From: Ceratorhiza oryzae-sativae
Taxonomy: Eukaryota; Basidiomycota; Agaricomycetes; Cantharellales; Ceratobasidiaceae
NCBI GenBank assembly: GCA_030998015.1
Contig: JARWMV010000030.1
Location: 1-64,000, forward strand
DNA length: 64,000 nucleotides
Direction of reading: 5' to 3'
In this document: piece after piece, positions 45,521-56,137 of the stretch
Numbering within the stretch: the stretch's first letter is position 1
How the letters are laid out: each line of letters begins with the position of its first letter
The notes under the pieces: generated by a model
Told to the model about the DNA's origin: nothing
Databases searched by the model: none
Seen by the model: only the letters and a program-made list of their open reading frames with translations
Position numbers and translations under genes: made by a program

Positions 45521-46834
45521 ATGTCCGCACCAAACCCTGCCCCCGCTTGGATTCAGTTCGATGCCACTCAGATTCAAATACCCACCGATCCAGCCGACCT
45601 ATTAGCATTTACCCAAACAATCAAGGATGCGCTGATCGCAATAAACAACAATCTGGCGGTATTCATCAATCAACAATCGGCTGAACTATCCACTATCAAT
45701 ACCACTCTCCAGAACCACGATACAAGCCTATCTAACCTTGATACAAATGTAGTCGCACTCCAGGCTGCAGTCCAAGCACCTGGTACAAGCACCTCTATTG
45801 CACGTACTCGAGCACCCAAGTTATCGGCACCTGCTAAATTCGATGGTTCGGATAAAAACAAGGCGGTATCCTTCAGGGTCGCAGTGGCTCATTATTTGCG
45901 GACTTCCTATCCCTCTGCGACTGCTGATGAGCAGATCGCTTACATCATTTCCTGCCTGGATGGCAAAGCCCACGAATGGCTGGAACCCTATCTGGAAGAC
46001 GACGTTATCAATGGCAATCCAGTCACTTGGCTTCACAATGTCAATGATTTCTGGACCCAATTTAACGCTCGCTGGAACGTTGCCAACAAGACCGAAAACT
46101 TCAGGGCAAAATTCAAATTGCTCAAACAAAAGAATTCGGTCCAAGAATACTTCAAAGACTTCCAGACATATTCCCAGGGCCTCGGCTACAACGACGCATC
46201 CCTTCGCGATCACTTCTACAATGGTCTTACGGTCAAAATCAAGGAATTCCTTGTGGCCCAAGATTACGATCATATGGCTGCCAACGTCACCCTGCAAACC
46301 CTTGCAGACAAGGCACTCAGAATCGATCAGCGTATTGAGTCGTTCCAGGCACAAAACCCATCTTCCAAATCTTCCTCTTCCAATGTGGCTAGCACCTCTA
46401 CCAAAGCTTCCACCTTGCCGTCAACAGCTCCTCCCAAAGGCCAGGCCAGGGAAAAGATGTCTGTTGGGGAAAAGGTGTACATGCTTGGTCCAGATGGCAA
46501 GGCTCGCAAAGGAACAATCTTGGCTATAAACCGCAACACCAAAGGACAGTCGATTCCCACGATCAAATGGAATGACGGATCATCTGAGGAAACTACCTTC
46601 AAACAAATCCAAAAAGATGCGCATCCAATCGTCGTCGCTCCCTCAGCCCCTACCCTGGCCAAAGGGTTGGGACCTGGACCTATGGATCTAGATTCAGCAG
46701 GGAAAGGGAAAAAACCTGTAATATGCAGCACTTGCGGTGGTCGTGGCCATTATTCTAGCGCTTGTCCCTCCAAACCCTATTCTGGGCAAGCTGCTTCCCT
46801 TTCTGGTGATGAGTCGGAAAACGAGGACGCTTGA
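45521..46834 (+). CDS. gag: Gag of family-2 Gypsy element
   Basis: An intact Gag of about 437 aa from MSAPNPAPAW at 45521; an in-frame ATG at 45494 would add 9 residues. The N-terminal region is coiled-coil-like (FTQTIKDALIAINNNLA, about residues 30-90). A retrotransposon Gag core follows (FDGSDKNKAVSFRVAVAHYL, WLEPYLED, FWTQFNARW, about residues 110-280) and then a Ser/Thr linker. A compact domain (EKVYMLGPDGKARKGTILAI, IKWNDGSSEET) resembles a Tudor/SH3-like barrel, and a CX2CX4HX4C zinc knuckle (CSTCGGRGHYSSAC) is near the end. Gag forms the virus-like particle and binds the RNA. Its stop overlaps the start of the pol frame, which is -1 relative to gag. Confidence 0.92.
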   Translation: MSAPNPAPAWIQFDATQIQIPTDPADLLAFTQTIKDALIAINNNLAVFINQQSAELSTINTTLQNHDTSLSNLDTNVVALQAAVQAPGTSTSIARTRAPKLSAPAKFDGSDKNKAVSFRVAVAHYLRTSYPSATADEQIAYIISCLDGKAHEWLEPYLEDDVINGNPVTWLHNVNDFWTQFNARWNVANKTENFRAKFKLLKQKNSVQEYFKDFQTYSQGLGYNDASLRDHFYNGLTVKIKEFLVAQDYDHMAANVTLQTLADKALRIDQRIESFQAQNPSSKSSSSNVASTSTKASTLPSTAPPKGQAREKMSVGEKVYMLGPDGKARKGTILAINRNTKGQSIPTIKWNDGSSEETTFKQIQKDAHPIVVAPSAPTLAKGLGPGPMDLDSAGKGKKPVICSTCGGRGHYSSACPSKPYSGQAASLSGDESENEDA

Positions 46835-49800
46835 ACATTGATGGAGCAAATGTATCAAGCGAAACCTGTACGGACTTTGAGATATATGCTATAGACAACG
46901 TGTCCCCTTTGAATATATATTTTGTTGCATCTCAAGCCCCATCCGCTCCAGAAAATAAAAGCATCAACCGTATGCAAACCATGCATGGTTGGGCTATGAT
47001 TGACTCAGGCGCATCTTCATGCTTTATACACCCACGCCTAGTTAAACAATATCAAATACCCACTTATAAAAAGAAAAATCCAAAGAAATTAAAAGTTATC
47101 GATGGTCGTGAAATCTCTTCTGGTATTGTTGATACGGAATGTGTTTTTATTTTAGAAATAGGTAGTCATAAGGAACAATTGGTTTGTAATGTAGCAGACA
47201 TAGGTAGACACACCTTAGTACTAGGAATGTTGTGGCTCAAATTACATAATCCAAATATTGACTGGCCAATTAAACATATTACCTTCAACTCAAACTTTTG
47301 TATAAAAAATTGTGTTCTTGCTTCTAATGTAGTTCTTGGCAATGTTGGTGGTGTCGAGGCTTACCAACCTCTTGAAGGCATCCCTAGGGACCCTGGAGGT
47401 GTCGTGGTATCAAAACCACTTGAAGGCATCCCAGAGGAACTCCGAGACTATACGGACGTATTTTCTGAGGACAAAGTGACAGAGTTACCTCCTCACCGCC
47501 CATATGACCTTGAGATAGTCCTCAAGGATCAAAACGCACCAGTAAAAGGACCAGTATACCCCCTTCGCCCTTTGGATGATGAGGAATTAAGAAAAATACT
47601 CAAAGAGCAGTTGGACAAAGGGTTGATCAGGCCCTCCAAATCACGATACAGCTCTCCAGTAATCTTTGTTCCTAAAAAGAATGGCAAAAGAAGGATGTGT
47701 GTCGATTATCGTTCGCTCAATTCCAACACAGTACGAAATGCGTATCCCATACCTCTCATTTCCACCTTGGTAGAGAAATTGAGAGGAGCACGCATATTCA
47801 CAACTCTGGACCTTAAATCTGGCTATAATCTGGTCAGAATTAAAGAAGGAGATGAATGGAAAACAGCGTTTAAAACGAAATATGGTCTATTTGAATACTT
47901 GGTCATGCCTTTCGGTCTTTGTAATGCTCCAGCCGCCTTCCAGAACTTCATGAACAAGATCTTTAGGGATTTACTAGATGTATCAGTCATAGTATACCTT
48001 GACAACATACTTATATTTTCCAAAAACCCTGTGGATCACACGAAGCATGTTCAAGAGGTGTTATCCCGACTTAGGAAACACCAGCTATACTGCAACCTGG
48101 AAAAATGTGTCTTCAATGCCTCTGAAGTAGAATACCTAGGCGTAATTGCCAACGGCGAAGGAGTCAAAACAGACCCAAAAAAGGTCACAGAAGCGGTCAA
48201 TTGGGAAACACCGCGTACCGTAAAGGAAGTGCAGGAAGCACTAGGGTTTTTTAACTACTATCGCCGCTTCATAGAGGACTTTGCAGGACGAGCTTGGCCT
48301 ATGTACCAGCTCTTGCGGAAAGACGTCCATTGGCGATGGGGTAAGAATGAGGAAGCATCTTTCCAAATTCTAAAAAAAGCACTAGTTGAATCTCCTGTCT
48401 TAATCCAACCAGACGTCACAAAGGAATTTATACTGGAATGTGATGCATCCGACTTTGCCACTGGAGCTATCCTTAACCAGTATGGCAGAGACGGTAAATT
48501 GCACCCAGTAGCCTTCTATTCCAAAACTCTATCACCAGCCGAACGAAATTATGATATACATGATAAAGAATTACTGGCTATGATACGAGCATTCAAAGAA
48601 TGGCGTCACTTGCTCGAAGGGTCTGAAATCCCTGTCTTGGTACTCTCAGACCACAAAAATCTAGAGTTCTTCCAGACAAAAAGGGACTTAAACCGGAGAC
48701 AAGCAAGGTGGATGGGCTTCCTGGCCGACTACAACTACAGAATCAAATACAGAAAAGGGGCACAAAACGGAAAAGCTGATATACTATCTTGACAAGAATC
48801 ACTTTGGAGAGAGGCAGCTAAAGAGGGGGGTGAAACCCCACCGCTTATCAGCCCCGAGCTTTTCATTTCGGCAATTCTCACAGACCATTCCCTCAATGAT
48901 TTAATCAGGGATGCATTACCAGATGATAAGACCGTATCAAAGATTCTAAAGTCCCTTGAGGAAAACATTCCGGTTAAAGGCTGGCGTCTAGAAGATGGCT
49001 TGTTGTACTACCACAACCACATATACGTACCAAACGAGTCAGAAATCAGACGAGTAGTCATAGAAAGCCGACATGACAATCCTGCAGCAGGGCATCCAGG
49101 GCATTTTAGGACACTAGATCTCTTATCTCAAGATTACTATTGGTCCGGAATGAAAAAATCTGTTGTCAATTATATTCAGGCATGCGACTCGTGTATCCGG
49201 AACAAGCATTCAAACCAAGCCCCTCCTGGTCTCCTACAACCCATAGACTTACCAAATAAACCCTGGGAGGAAATCACCTATGACTTGATCACCGGATTAC
49301 CAATGTCAGAAGGTTACGATGCAATACTCACAGTGGTGGACCAATTATCAAAAATGGTACACTTTATCCCCACACACTCGGGAGCCACTGCAGTAGACAT
49401 TGCAAACCTATTTGTAAACTTTGTCTGGAAACTACACAGATTACCCTGAAAAACCATATCGGACCGAGGCCCTAACTTCAATGCCAAATTCCTTCACCAA
49501 TTGTACAAACGCCTAAACATTGAACCACACTACTCTACGGCGTACAGACCACAGGTTGACGGGCAAAGCGAAAGGCTTAACCAATTTGTCGAAATATATC
49601 TTCGTCACTACATAAATCACAGACAGACAGATTGGGTAGCAGCATTGCCTATGGCGGAATTTGCGTATAATAATGGGAAGCACTCAGGATCAAGCCACAC
49701 GCCATTCTTTGCCTGCTATGGTTACAACCCAGACTTCACTGTGGGTAATACCAAAGAAAGCCAGGTACCTGCCGCCGATCAACACGCTGAACACCTCAAG

Positions 49801-50328
49801 GAAATCCAAGAAGAGGCCAAGGCTGCTCTAACGATTGCCAATCGAACATACTCTGAATACTATAATCGAAAGCATCGTGAAGCACCAAAGATTGAAGTTG
49901 GATCAAAGGTCTTCCTAGACGGCTCAAATATCAAAACTATACGCCCTTCTAAGAAATTGGATAACAGGCGTTTTGGACCATATAAGGTACTGGAACAAAT
50001 TGGGAAACATACCTTCAAACTGGAATTACCCAAATCCATGAAGGTCCATCCGGTATTCCACACTTCACTCCTATTCTCAAAACCAATAGATGACTATAAC
50101 CGGCAACCTGTACCTGTCCCACCAGTGGTCACTCCTGATGGCAAAGAAGAATTTGAAGTTGAAGAAATCCTGGACTCTCGAAAGGTTGGAAGAAGATTGG
50201 AGTATTACGTCAAATGGAAAGGCTATGGACCAGAAGAAAACCTATGGTTACCTAAAGCCGAACTCAAGAATGCACCTGAACAAGTCAAAGAATTCCACCG
50301 ACTCCATCCCAATGCACTCGGACCTTGA
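46831..50328 (+). pseudogene. pol: Pol of family-2 Gypsy element (two TGA stops)
   Basis: A single frame of about 1,165 codons holds an aspartic protease (MIDSGASSCF), an RT with LDLKSGY and YLDN at 47995-48006, and RNase H (LECDASDFATGAIL). The integrase zinc-binding domain (HPGHFRTLDLL, CDSCIRNK) and DDE core (SDRGPNF) follow, and the tail carries a chromodomain (EFEVEEILDSRK, YYVKWKGYGPEENLW). Two TGA codons interrupt it, at 48790-48792 (after ADILS) and 49447-49449 (before KTISDRG). Both sit where related proteins usually have Arg or a similar residue, and both fit CGA-to-TGA change. The RT motif YLDN has Asn instead of the second catalytic Asp. No frameshifts were found. Confidence 0.9.
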
Positions 50329-50339
50329 TGGGGGGGAAG

Positions 50340-50862
50340 TGTCATGGCCTAGACCATGACGCGGATTTTATTATGATTTTTGTATATTTTATAAAAATCT
50401 CTCCTTTTCATATTTTTGGACAAGTCCTGTTTAATCGGATATATGCATAGAATTACTTACATGATCACGTGACCTTGTTGTTGTTTATGTTCTGGTTGTA
50501 CCTTCTGGAATATTCCGTTACATGGCACCATTCTCACATCGTATGATAGTTGTCTTGCACCATATGTGTATTTGATATAGCTCATCGTATGAATATATAA
50601 GGGAGAGTCTGAGAGCCTTAAGCCTCAGAACTCGACCTCCTGTCGTATCCCTTCTACTACCTGTGTGACTTACCAGTCCATAGTCCCTGCCCAGTCCTCT
50701 TAAGGACAAGTGCACCTACTTCCCTACCTCCTCGCGTCTTATCGCACCCTCACTGCACGTCCCACCTTAGACGTTGTCAGTAAAGCCTCCAGCATCACTG
50801 CCCATAGGCTTGTCATCACCACTTAGGTGTTTGACGTTACTGCTCAGGTCGTAGCTCTGACA
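50340..50862 (+). repeat. 3' LTR of family-2 Gypsy element
   Basis: A 523-bp direct repeat of 44631-45153, with about seven substitutions seen by eye. It is preceded by GATGGGGGGGAAG, the polypurine tract. Confidence 0.96.
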
Positions 50863-52619
50863 GAGTAGCAGAGTTCAAGCGATTAAACGGCAAAACACCC
50901 CCAACTGAATCTTCAGATTTCGATTGTATCAGCTTGTAAGTGGCATCTAGGTTGGTAGTGCTAAGATTTGACCACGCAGTTTCGCCTAGTTGCTCTATCC
51001 AAGAGTTAGTCTTCCAGAGCTTTTGTAATCGTGCCACTTTGATCTGATCGCTAGCGTGATCTCCATTAGATCCATAGAGCTTTCGTGCAATATCTTGTGC
51101 ACCGAAGGGAAGCGCTGGGCTTAATTCGCTTTTTGGAGCACACTCGACTGTACTGCATAGACCTTGTAACTGTTTCTGTAAGACCTCGACCTGCGTTTCA
51201 CTAGTATGGTCAATTGTCGATTCGACTGCAAGGTAAAGCTGTTGATGGGAGCTTGCTGAATTAGCCATTATATGCATACTACTAAAGTTTACACCGCGCT
51301 GCAAAGTTGAATCCATGCTGGTCGTGACTCCTGAGTAGTTTTGTCAGCACATTGAATGATTTATGCCTTTCTAACATACCCTGCGCATTTGCTAATATGT
51401 TTCCAGCTTGAATTCTAGCACTCACACCTCCCTCAAGAATGAATCGGCCAATTGAACAAGGCGAAGGTACTTTGCCAATAGTGACACCAAAAGCCTTAGC
51501 ACACATTCTAATCACCTTCGAAACCTGAATAGCAGCAACACCAGACATGACTAGGCGACGTGACAGGCTTCGAATCAAGTTACTATATGCGACGCCTGAC
51601 ATTGATTTAAAGTTGCGCTGCAAACTGGTCAACCCCCGCCGCTTCGCAAGCATATGCCGACGGGATTCCTCTGTGGCGTAAGCACGCTTCTTCCAGGATG
51701 TTTTAGACTTGACAATACGATTCAGTGCTTGATTATGATGTGTGTTCTGTGTTTTTGTAGCTATATCGTGCATTTCTAGCTGACTCGAGAGTTTCTTGAT
51801 ATTGAGGACCAGTTTCTGTTTCTCTTCAACAAGTTTCCGAGCCACTACCTTCGCTCGCTGGATGGCTTTGCTAAGATTGTGTTTTCGTGCAAGTTCACGT
51901 CGATTACAAGCAGCTAGAGAATGGTTCTTCTTCCGAAGCTCCAAGACAAGTTTTGATGGTTTACTTTGTATAATCTCATCTTTCTTTTTGTTCTGTGTAT
52001 TCATTTGTAGTAAACAGAGTCCTCATGAGAAGAAATGACTTCAGGTTTAGCTGTAACAGTGTGCATACCTTCAAAATGTTCCTTAGTGCAGCAGTAGTGC
52101 TTATTGCCCCGAAGAAGACACGCTGGTTCGCCGATCGACCCTTTTTACCACGTCTGAGAGCTGTAGGTACTTCCTCGGTCATGTCTCAAATTCTGAAGGA
52201 ATTCTGCAACAGCCGATATTATGCTATGTTTCGGTTAGCCACAGGAAGCTGAACAATGGTGGCTCATTGGGCATTGCCAATCCGAGTTGCCAAACAAGCC
52301 ACAGCAAGTAAGATCGCAGAGTATATGCCTTAGTGCTCGACCTCCTGTATATAAAGTAGTTAAGATATTTGACCACTGCTCATTCGTGTGGTTCTCAAAT
52401 AACGCCTTCGAGCTCGTTTGTTCACTTAAGCTGTGGTGCGGAAGTACTCTATAGAGCCCAAATCGCAGTTTCAGGATCACGCAGAAAATCAGAAAACTGG
52501 CTCGAAGGTCAACCATACAGATGTGACACCAGTCTATTCCGTCTATTCCGGAGGCTTGAATTTAACAGCTCGCAAAGAGCTAAGGGGGTCAAATCTGGTG
52601 CCATTTCACGCATCAGATC

Positions 52620-52665
52620 TGCTTATGTAATACACAGGCGCGGCACCCTTCGGGTGCCGACCCCC
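52620..52665 (-). repeat. Right terminal inverted repeat of the DNA transposon
   Basis: This is the reverse complement of the left repeat, ending GGTGCCGACCCCC and followed by ACTGAATGT. The hairpin GGCACCCTTCGGGTGCC is perfect here. Confidence 0.88.
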
Positions 52666-52674
52666 ACTGAATGT

Positions 52675-53048
52675 CCATCACCTTAGTATCACTCATATTC
52701 AGGCATAATTTAGCTGGATTTCGGTTAGCTTTGCGGTTACTCGGCGCTTATGGCTGACTTGGCTGTACAGTACCGATCGCTTCGATGCGTCGGTCAATTC
52801 TTGAGTTCATCTTTGTCTCTGCTCGTATCTACACTCGTTGTTGTTTTTTTTTTTTTTTGGTATAATCACAAAAACTTAGAGTAACACATCTACAAACACA
52901 CGGTAAAGTATCCGAACTAGCGCATTGGCAAGAGTGCCCAAAGTTCAAGTATTTCTCGTCAAGGTTCTGCAAGTCATAATCAATATCAAGTCGATGGTAC
53001 ACCCTCAATGATCCAACCAAACCCTATAGCATCGAATACAAGCCAAGA
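52675..53048. other. Intergenic, includes a T-homopolymer
   Basis: Between the DNA transposon and FAS1 gene 2 there is no recognisable gene. A run of about 17 T residues lies near 52842-52858. Confidence 0.5.
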
Positions 53049-54271
53049 TCATTGGAGTCCACTGTCTGAGTCGCACTGTAAAACACGATCGATCACATGT
53101 AGAACCCCGTTGGACGAGATCACATCACTTCGTCGTATCTGAGCCCTCGAGTCGCCACATCGAACATATTGGGCCCCATTCTCAACTATCAGCTCGAGCT
53201 TCTTGCCGGACTCGGTGGTGATCGCAGGCGTCGTTGCGAATAAGGGAGAGTAAATAGGGTTACCAAACGAGAAATGGTTCTTCAGCAAGCGGGCCAAATC
53301 CTCATTGTAATGGCCGTCGGTATTGATCTGACGGAACGCGTCATCGGTTGGAGCAAAAATCTATGTTAGGCACACATAACCCATCAGCAAAACCTGGGCC
53401 AAGTCCACAAACAAGGACGCACGGTGATTCTATGTCCATTGTCGACGGTATCTAGCAGCCCAGTTTTCTGCAGCCCGTCGGTAAAATTTAGGAAGCCTTG
53501 CCGAGCGCTGCCAACAAGCGGCTTGGATAGAAGGTCGGACACCGGAGTTGGGATCGTTAGCACGCTGCCGATGGTGAAAATATCGATGTTTTTGAAAGCA
53601 AACCGCTTCAAAACCCTGGCGTCGCCGACTGCACGATTGATTAGAATGGTTGAATTACGACGGTCGGTAATGAACTGGTCCACAACCTATCATAACGAGC
53701 AATGGGTCAGGAAGCGTCTACTAGAAGCCTGGGTAGAGACGCGCACCTGAACCTGGTTATCGTCAAATGAGTACCACCTCTTGCCATTGTTGGCTTTTAG
53801 ACCGTTGGTCTTATATCCAGACTTTCCTGTATTACGGTTTATGCGGTGGCGCTTCCACCATGTACTCGACCTGCCAGGGGTCTCGAAGCCTGTTTCAATG
53901 GTGCCGTAGATGACGTGGTACAAAAGGATATCCGTAAAGTTCGCATATAAATGTCCGAAAGAGTTGAAAGCCTATAAAAATGATCTAATTAGCGAAATCC
54001 CACAGATGCGACCAATCGAGGGCTGGCGCACGTCATTATTTGGAGCTAAGAACGTAACATCTCCACTGTTGAGGATATTGACCAGTGCATCACCCCCCTC
54101 TCCTTTAACCGCGTTACACAACGCATTGCTCAATGCGGTCAGACCTCGACTTTTGAGGAAGTTTATCAAACCAGAAATCGAGGATTTACCACCGTATGAT
54201 GAATAAGGGGCTGCCTGCACCAAGGTTGACGCCCAAAGCAAAACAGAGATGAATACTGTAGAAAGTAGCAT
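53049..54271 (-). CDS. Secreted fasciclin (FAS1) domain protein, gene 2
   Basis: Predicted as complement(join(53049-53360, 53423-53686, 53747-53971, 54032-54271)). The four exons total 1041 nt (346 aa), the same coding length as the paralogue at 35506-36725, with introns at equivalent places. A signal peptide (MLLSTVFISVLLWASTLVQA) is followed by two FAS1-like domains. The first shows VTFLAPNNDAF and a YHVIYG-type motif. The second shows ITIFAPTDDAF, LLKNHFSFGN and NGVLHVIDRVL. It is likely secreted and active in cell-surface or matrix adhesion. All exons are open and the splice signals are canonical. The two paralogues have the same orientation and are separated by about 16 kb of transposons, so they were probably once a tandem pair. 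Confidence 0.88.
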
Positions 54272-56137
54272 GATGCTGAATGCTATGGCTGGTTCGGAGG
54301 GGCCGTTAATACAAAGTATTGACGTCCTGAACTGCGACCCTGTGGCTTGGTTTTATAGTGGTTGAGATCATCGGGGAACGTATGAGAGAGGACCAAATGA
54401 AGCGGACAGCCATGGCGAGGACTGGTCCGCAGATCGAACGCTAGATAACCCTTTCGTCTAGGGTGAACGATTCGGTAAACGTTAGAGCGCTAAGGCTCCA
54501 TGATGGCGGTTTGGTGATCAATGAGTCAAGATTCCTGGCTGGGTCCACTGCCTCATTTGCTCTTTAGTTCACTGCCACTTGATCACCGCCTGCGGATCAC
54601 ACTTCCTGTGCTGCCCTATTCGGAAACTCCGAGATTACTCACGATAGTAAATGACCATTTTCGGCCCTTCTTCGAGGGATCATGGGTTTACCTTTTGGAC
54701 ATCCGACACGGAGTACGAAATAAACGGACTGAGTCAGCCCCTATCAACCCAAATGACTCCAGAACAAAACGGTTTAGCTCTGGTAGTGGGAAGGGATAAA
54801 GTGGTATTTGGTCTTGCTCAATCCGCGCGAATGGAGGGGAGGGGGCTCGAAGTTGAGGGACGTTAAACCGTGAACGCCTTGCTGGCATGTTTTGAACTGG
54901 CGCTGGTCTGCTCCCATATCTCTTCAGACTAAAACGCCACTCCCAAATCCTTAAACCAACTACCACGTCTGGAAAATTTTACGAGGTATATGGTGAAATT
55001 CGCGATAAAATTCGGACGGGGGGAGGCGCATATATTACGGCTGGCCAGACGAATTGGAAGGGTTACCGGAGACCAGAAAGTTTTACAACAGCCGAATTCA
55101 GTACTTCCTGGAGACAATCCTAATATATGTGCATCGGGAGATAATCTTCGTGAAATGCCACTGGTGCGTGAGGTGTCCCTATCATGATCGGCCAAGTGTG
55201 GTTCACACGACGGCGCTCGGGGATACCTAAATTCCCCGCCTCATCGATTCACTGCAAGTGTATGCCTTTTGAAGGCAATAACGCGTGCTTCAAAATTATC
55301 GAGACACTACTTCAAAGCAAGCCTAAGGAAAAAACTATTCTCTCGGTCGACGAGGCTATGCTCGCAGTCGTTCATCTTATCTAGCAACCTTGAGAACATC
55401 TCGTCCATGACATATATCTAATCGATTTTTTACGTGAGTGGCCATATGTTGTATGGGATGTTCTTTTAATATGTTTGTTCCCCATTGTTTGACTGTGAAG
55501 AAATAAAAGAAACTATACACCAGCAGATCTCCCAATTGATCTTTCGCACGATAAACACGAAGGAGCGGACAGCGTGTCCGCCTCTCGCGCTGGCTTTCCC
55601 ATAAGTGGTCCTATTGAAAAGGAATAGCGCCCTATTCAATTCTAGTCATGATTCGGAGCAGCCCTCAGGATTGAACCCAATGAACCGAGTATCGTGGACA
55701 GCCTCCCTAACAGCCTCACAGGTGTAAATTTTTGGCAATGCTTTTAGGAGACACGAGGCCCATCAAAATGATCAGGCAAATTCACATGTGGCTGTGACTT
55801 GCCATGGCTTTCGGGTCATGGAAGATCCCAGTCGCTTAGTTGGCCCATTGACGGGGTATGACCAGGGATGAGTGACCTTCGGCCTTTCCTAATCCGCCCC
55901 GATCATAAATATGTGCACCGCTTCTGGGCACAAAGGATTGGACAAAGGAAGGCACACTTATGTGCTTGCGTAATGATGATTTGTGCGGCGCAAGCCATGC
56001 TCCTATTCGGGAGGCTCTCGATATTGCGCCAGTGTCCATCCGATACTATGTCTACTCTCGTCTGCTGCATGCATTTATGTCTCCACAGACCACCCATTTG
56101 ACTTGCCACCTCCTTCGTCTCAATCTCTCATTTCACG
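54272..56137. other. CpG-normal intergenic region
   Basis: This lies between two divergently oriented genes and presumably holds both promoters. Short frames on both strands have no recognisable domains, and no repeat was identified. An undetected small gene cannot be excluded. Confidence 0.5.

Larger units (their letters stand above)
44631..50862 (+). mobile_element. Full-length Ty3/Gypsy element (family 2), TSD GAGTA
   Basis: This complete 6232-bp element has 523-bp LTRs at both ends and a perfect 5-bp duplication GAGTA (44626-44630 and 50863-50867). It contains gag, pol with a C-terminal chromodomain, and a polypurine tract (GATGGGGGGGAAG) before the 3' LTR. The LTRs differ at only about seven positions by eye, so insertion was fairly recent. 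A canonical TGG primer-binding site directly after the 5' LTR is not obvious (the sequence is TTAGGTTGAGTTC), so priming may be by another mechanism. Pol has two TGA stops. Confidence 0.95.
43085..52182 (-). pseudogene. 911-aa transposase-like protein, split by a Gypsy insertion
   Basis: Predicted as complement(join(43085-44625, 50863-51330, 51380-51992, 52069-52182)). Two GT-AG introns (51331-51379, 51993-52068) and the Gypsy element with one GAGTA copy are removed. The result is an uninterrupted 912-codon frame that reads straight through the insertion point. The N-terminus is basic with a long coiled coil (about residues 40-110). The middle carries IRMCAKAFGVTIGK and ILEGGVSARIQAG. A Cys/His motif, VRGGCCMHKDMNAVKGG, is near 44500. 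The C-terminal 400 residues are helical and end in a second coiled coil. It sits between inverted repeats with a target duplication, so it is presumably the transposase. Similar proteins are, to my recollection, abundant in agaricomycete genomes without a named family. Catalytic residues were not identified. Apart from the insertion it is intact. Confidence 0.75.
42867..52665 (-). mobile_element. Cut-and-paste DNA transposon with 9-bp TSD, transposase family unassigned
   Basis: Terminal inverted repeats begin GGGGGTCGGCACCC and extend about 45 bp to ATTACATAAG. Each contains a perfect hairpin (GGCACCCTTCGGGTGC). They are flanked by the exact 9-bp duplication ACTGAATGT (42858-42866 and 52666-52674). 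An empty version of the site is present at 38085-38165. Without the 6.2-kb Gypsy element inside it, the transposon is about 3.56 kb and holds one minus-strand gene of 911 codons. The 9-bp duplication would suit MULE- or KDZ-like elements, but I could not assign the protein to either. Confidence 0.88.

Noticed and set aside
45798..46529. Long alternative-frame ORF overlapping gag of the family-2 element, and minus-strand frames 45821-46354 and 46327-46731
   Set aside because: They are overlapped completely by an intact Gag with recognisable domains. Basic/Pro composition is typical of an out-of-frame shadow.
52235..52516. 93-codon minus-strand frame upstream of the 911-aa gene
   Set aside because: It lies between the TIR and the predicted start, has no similarity to the gene's exons, and no splice to exon 1 is evident.
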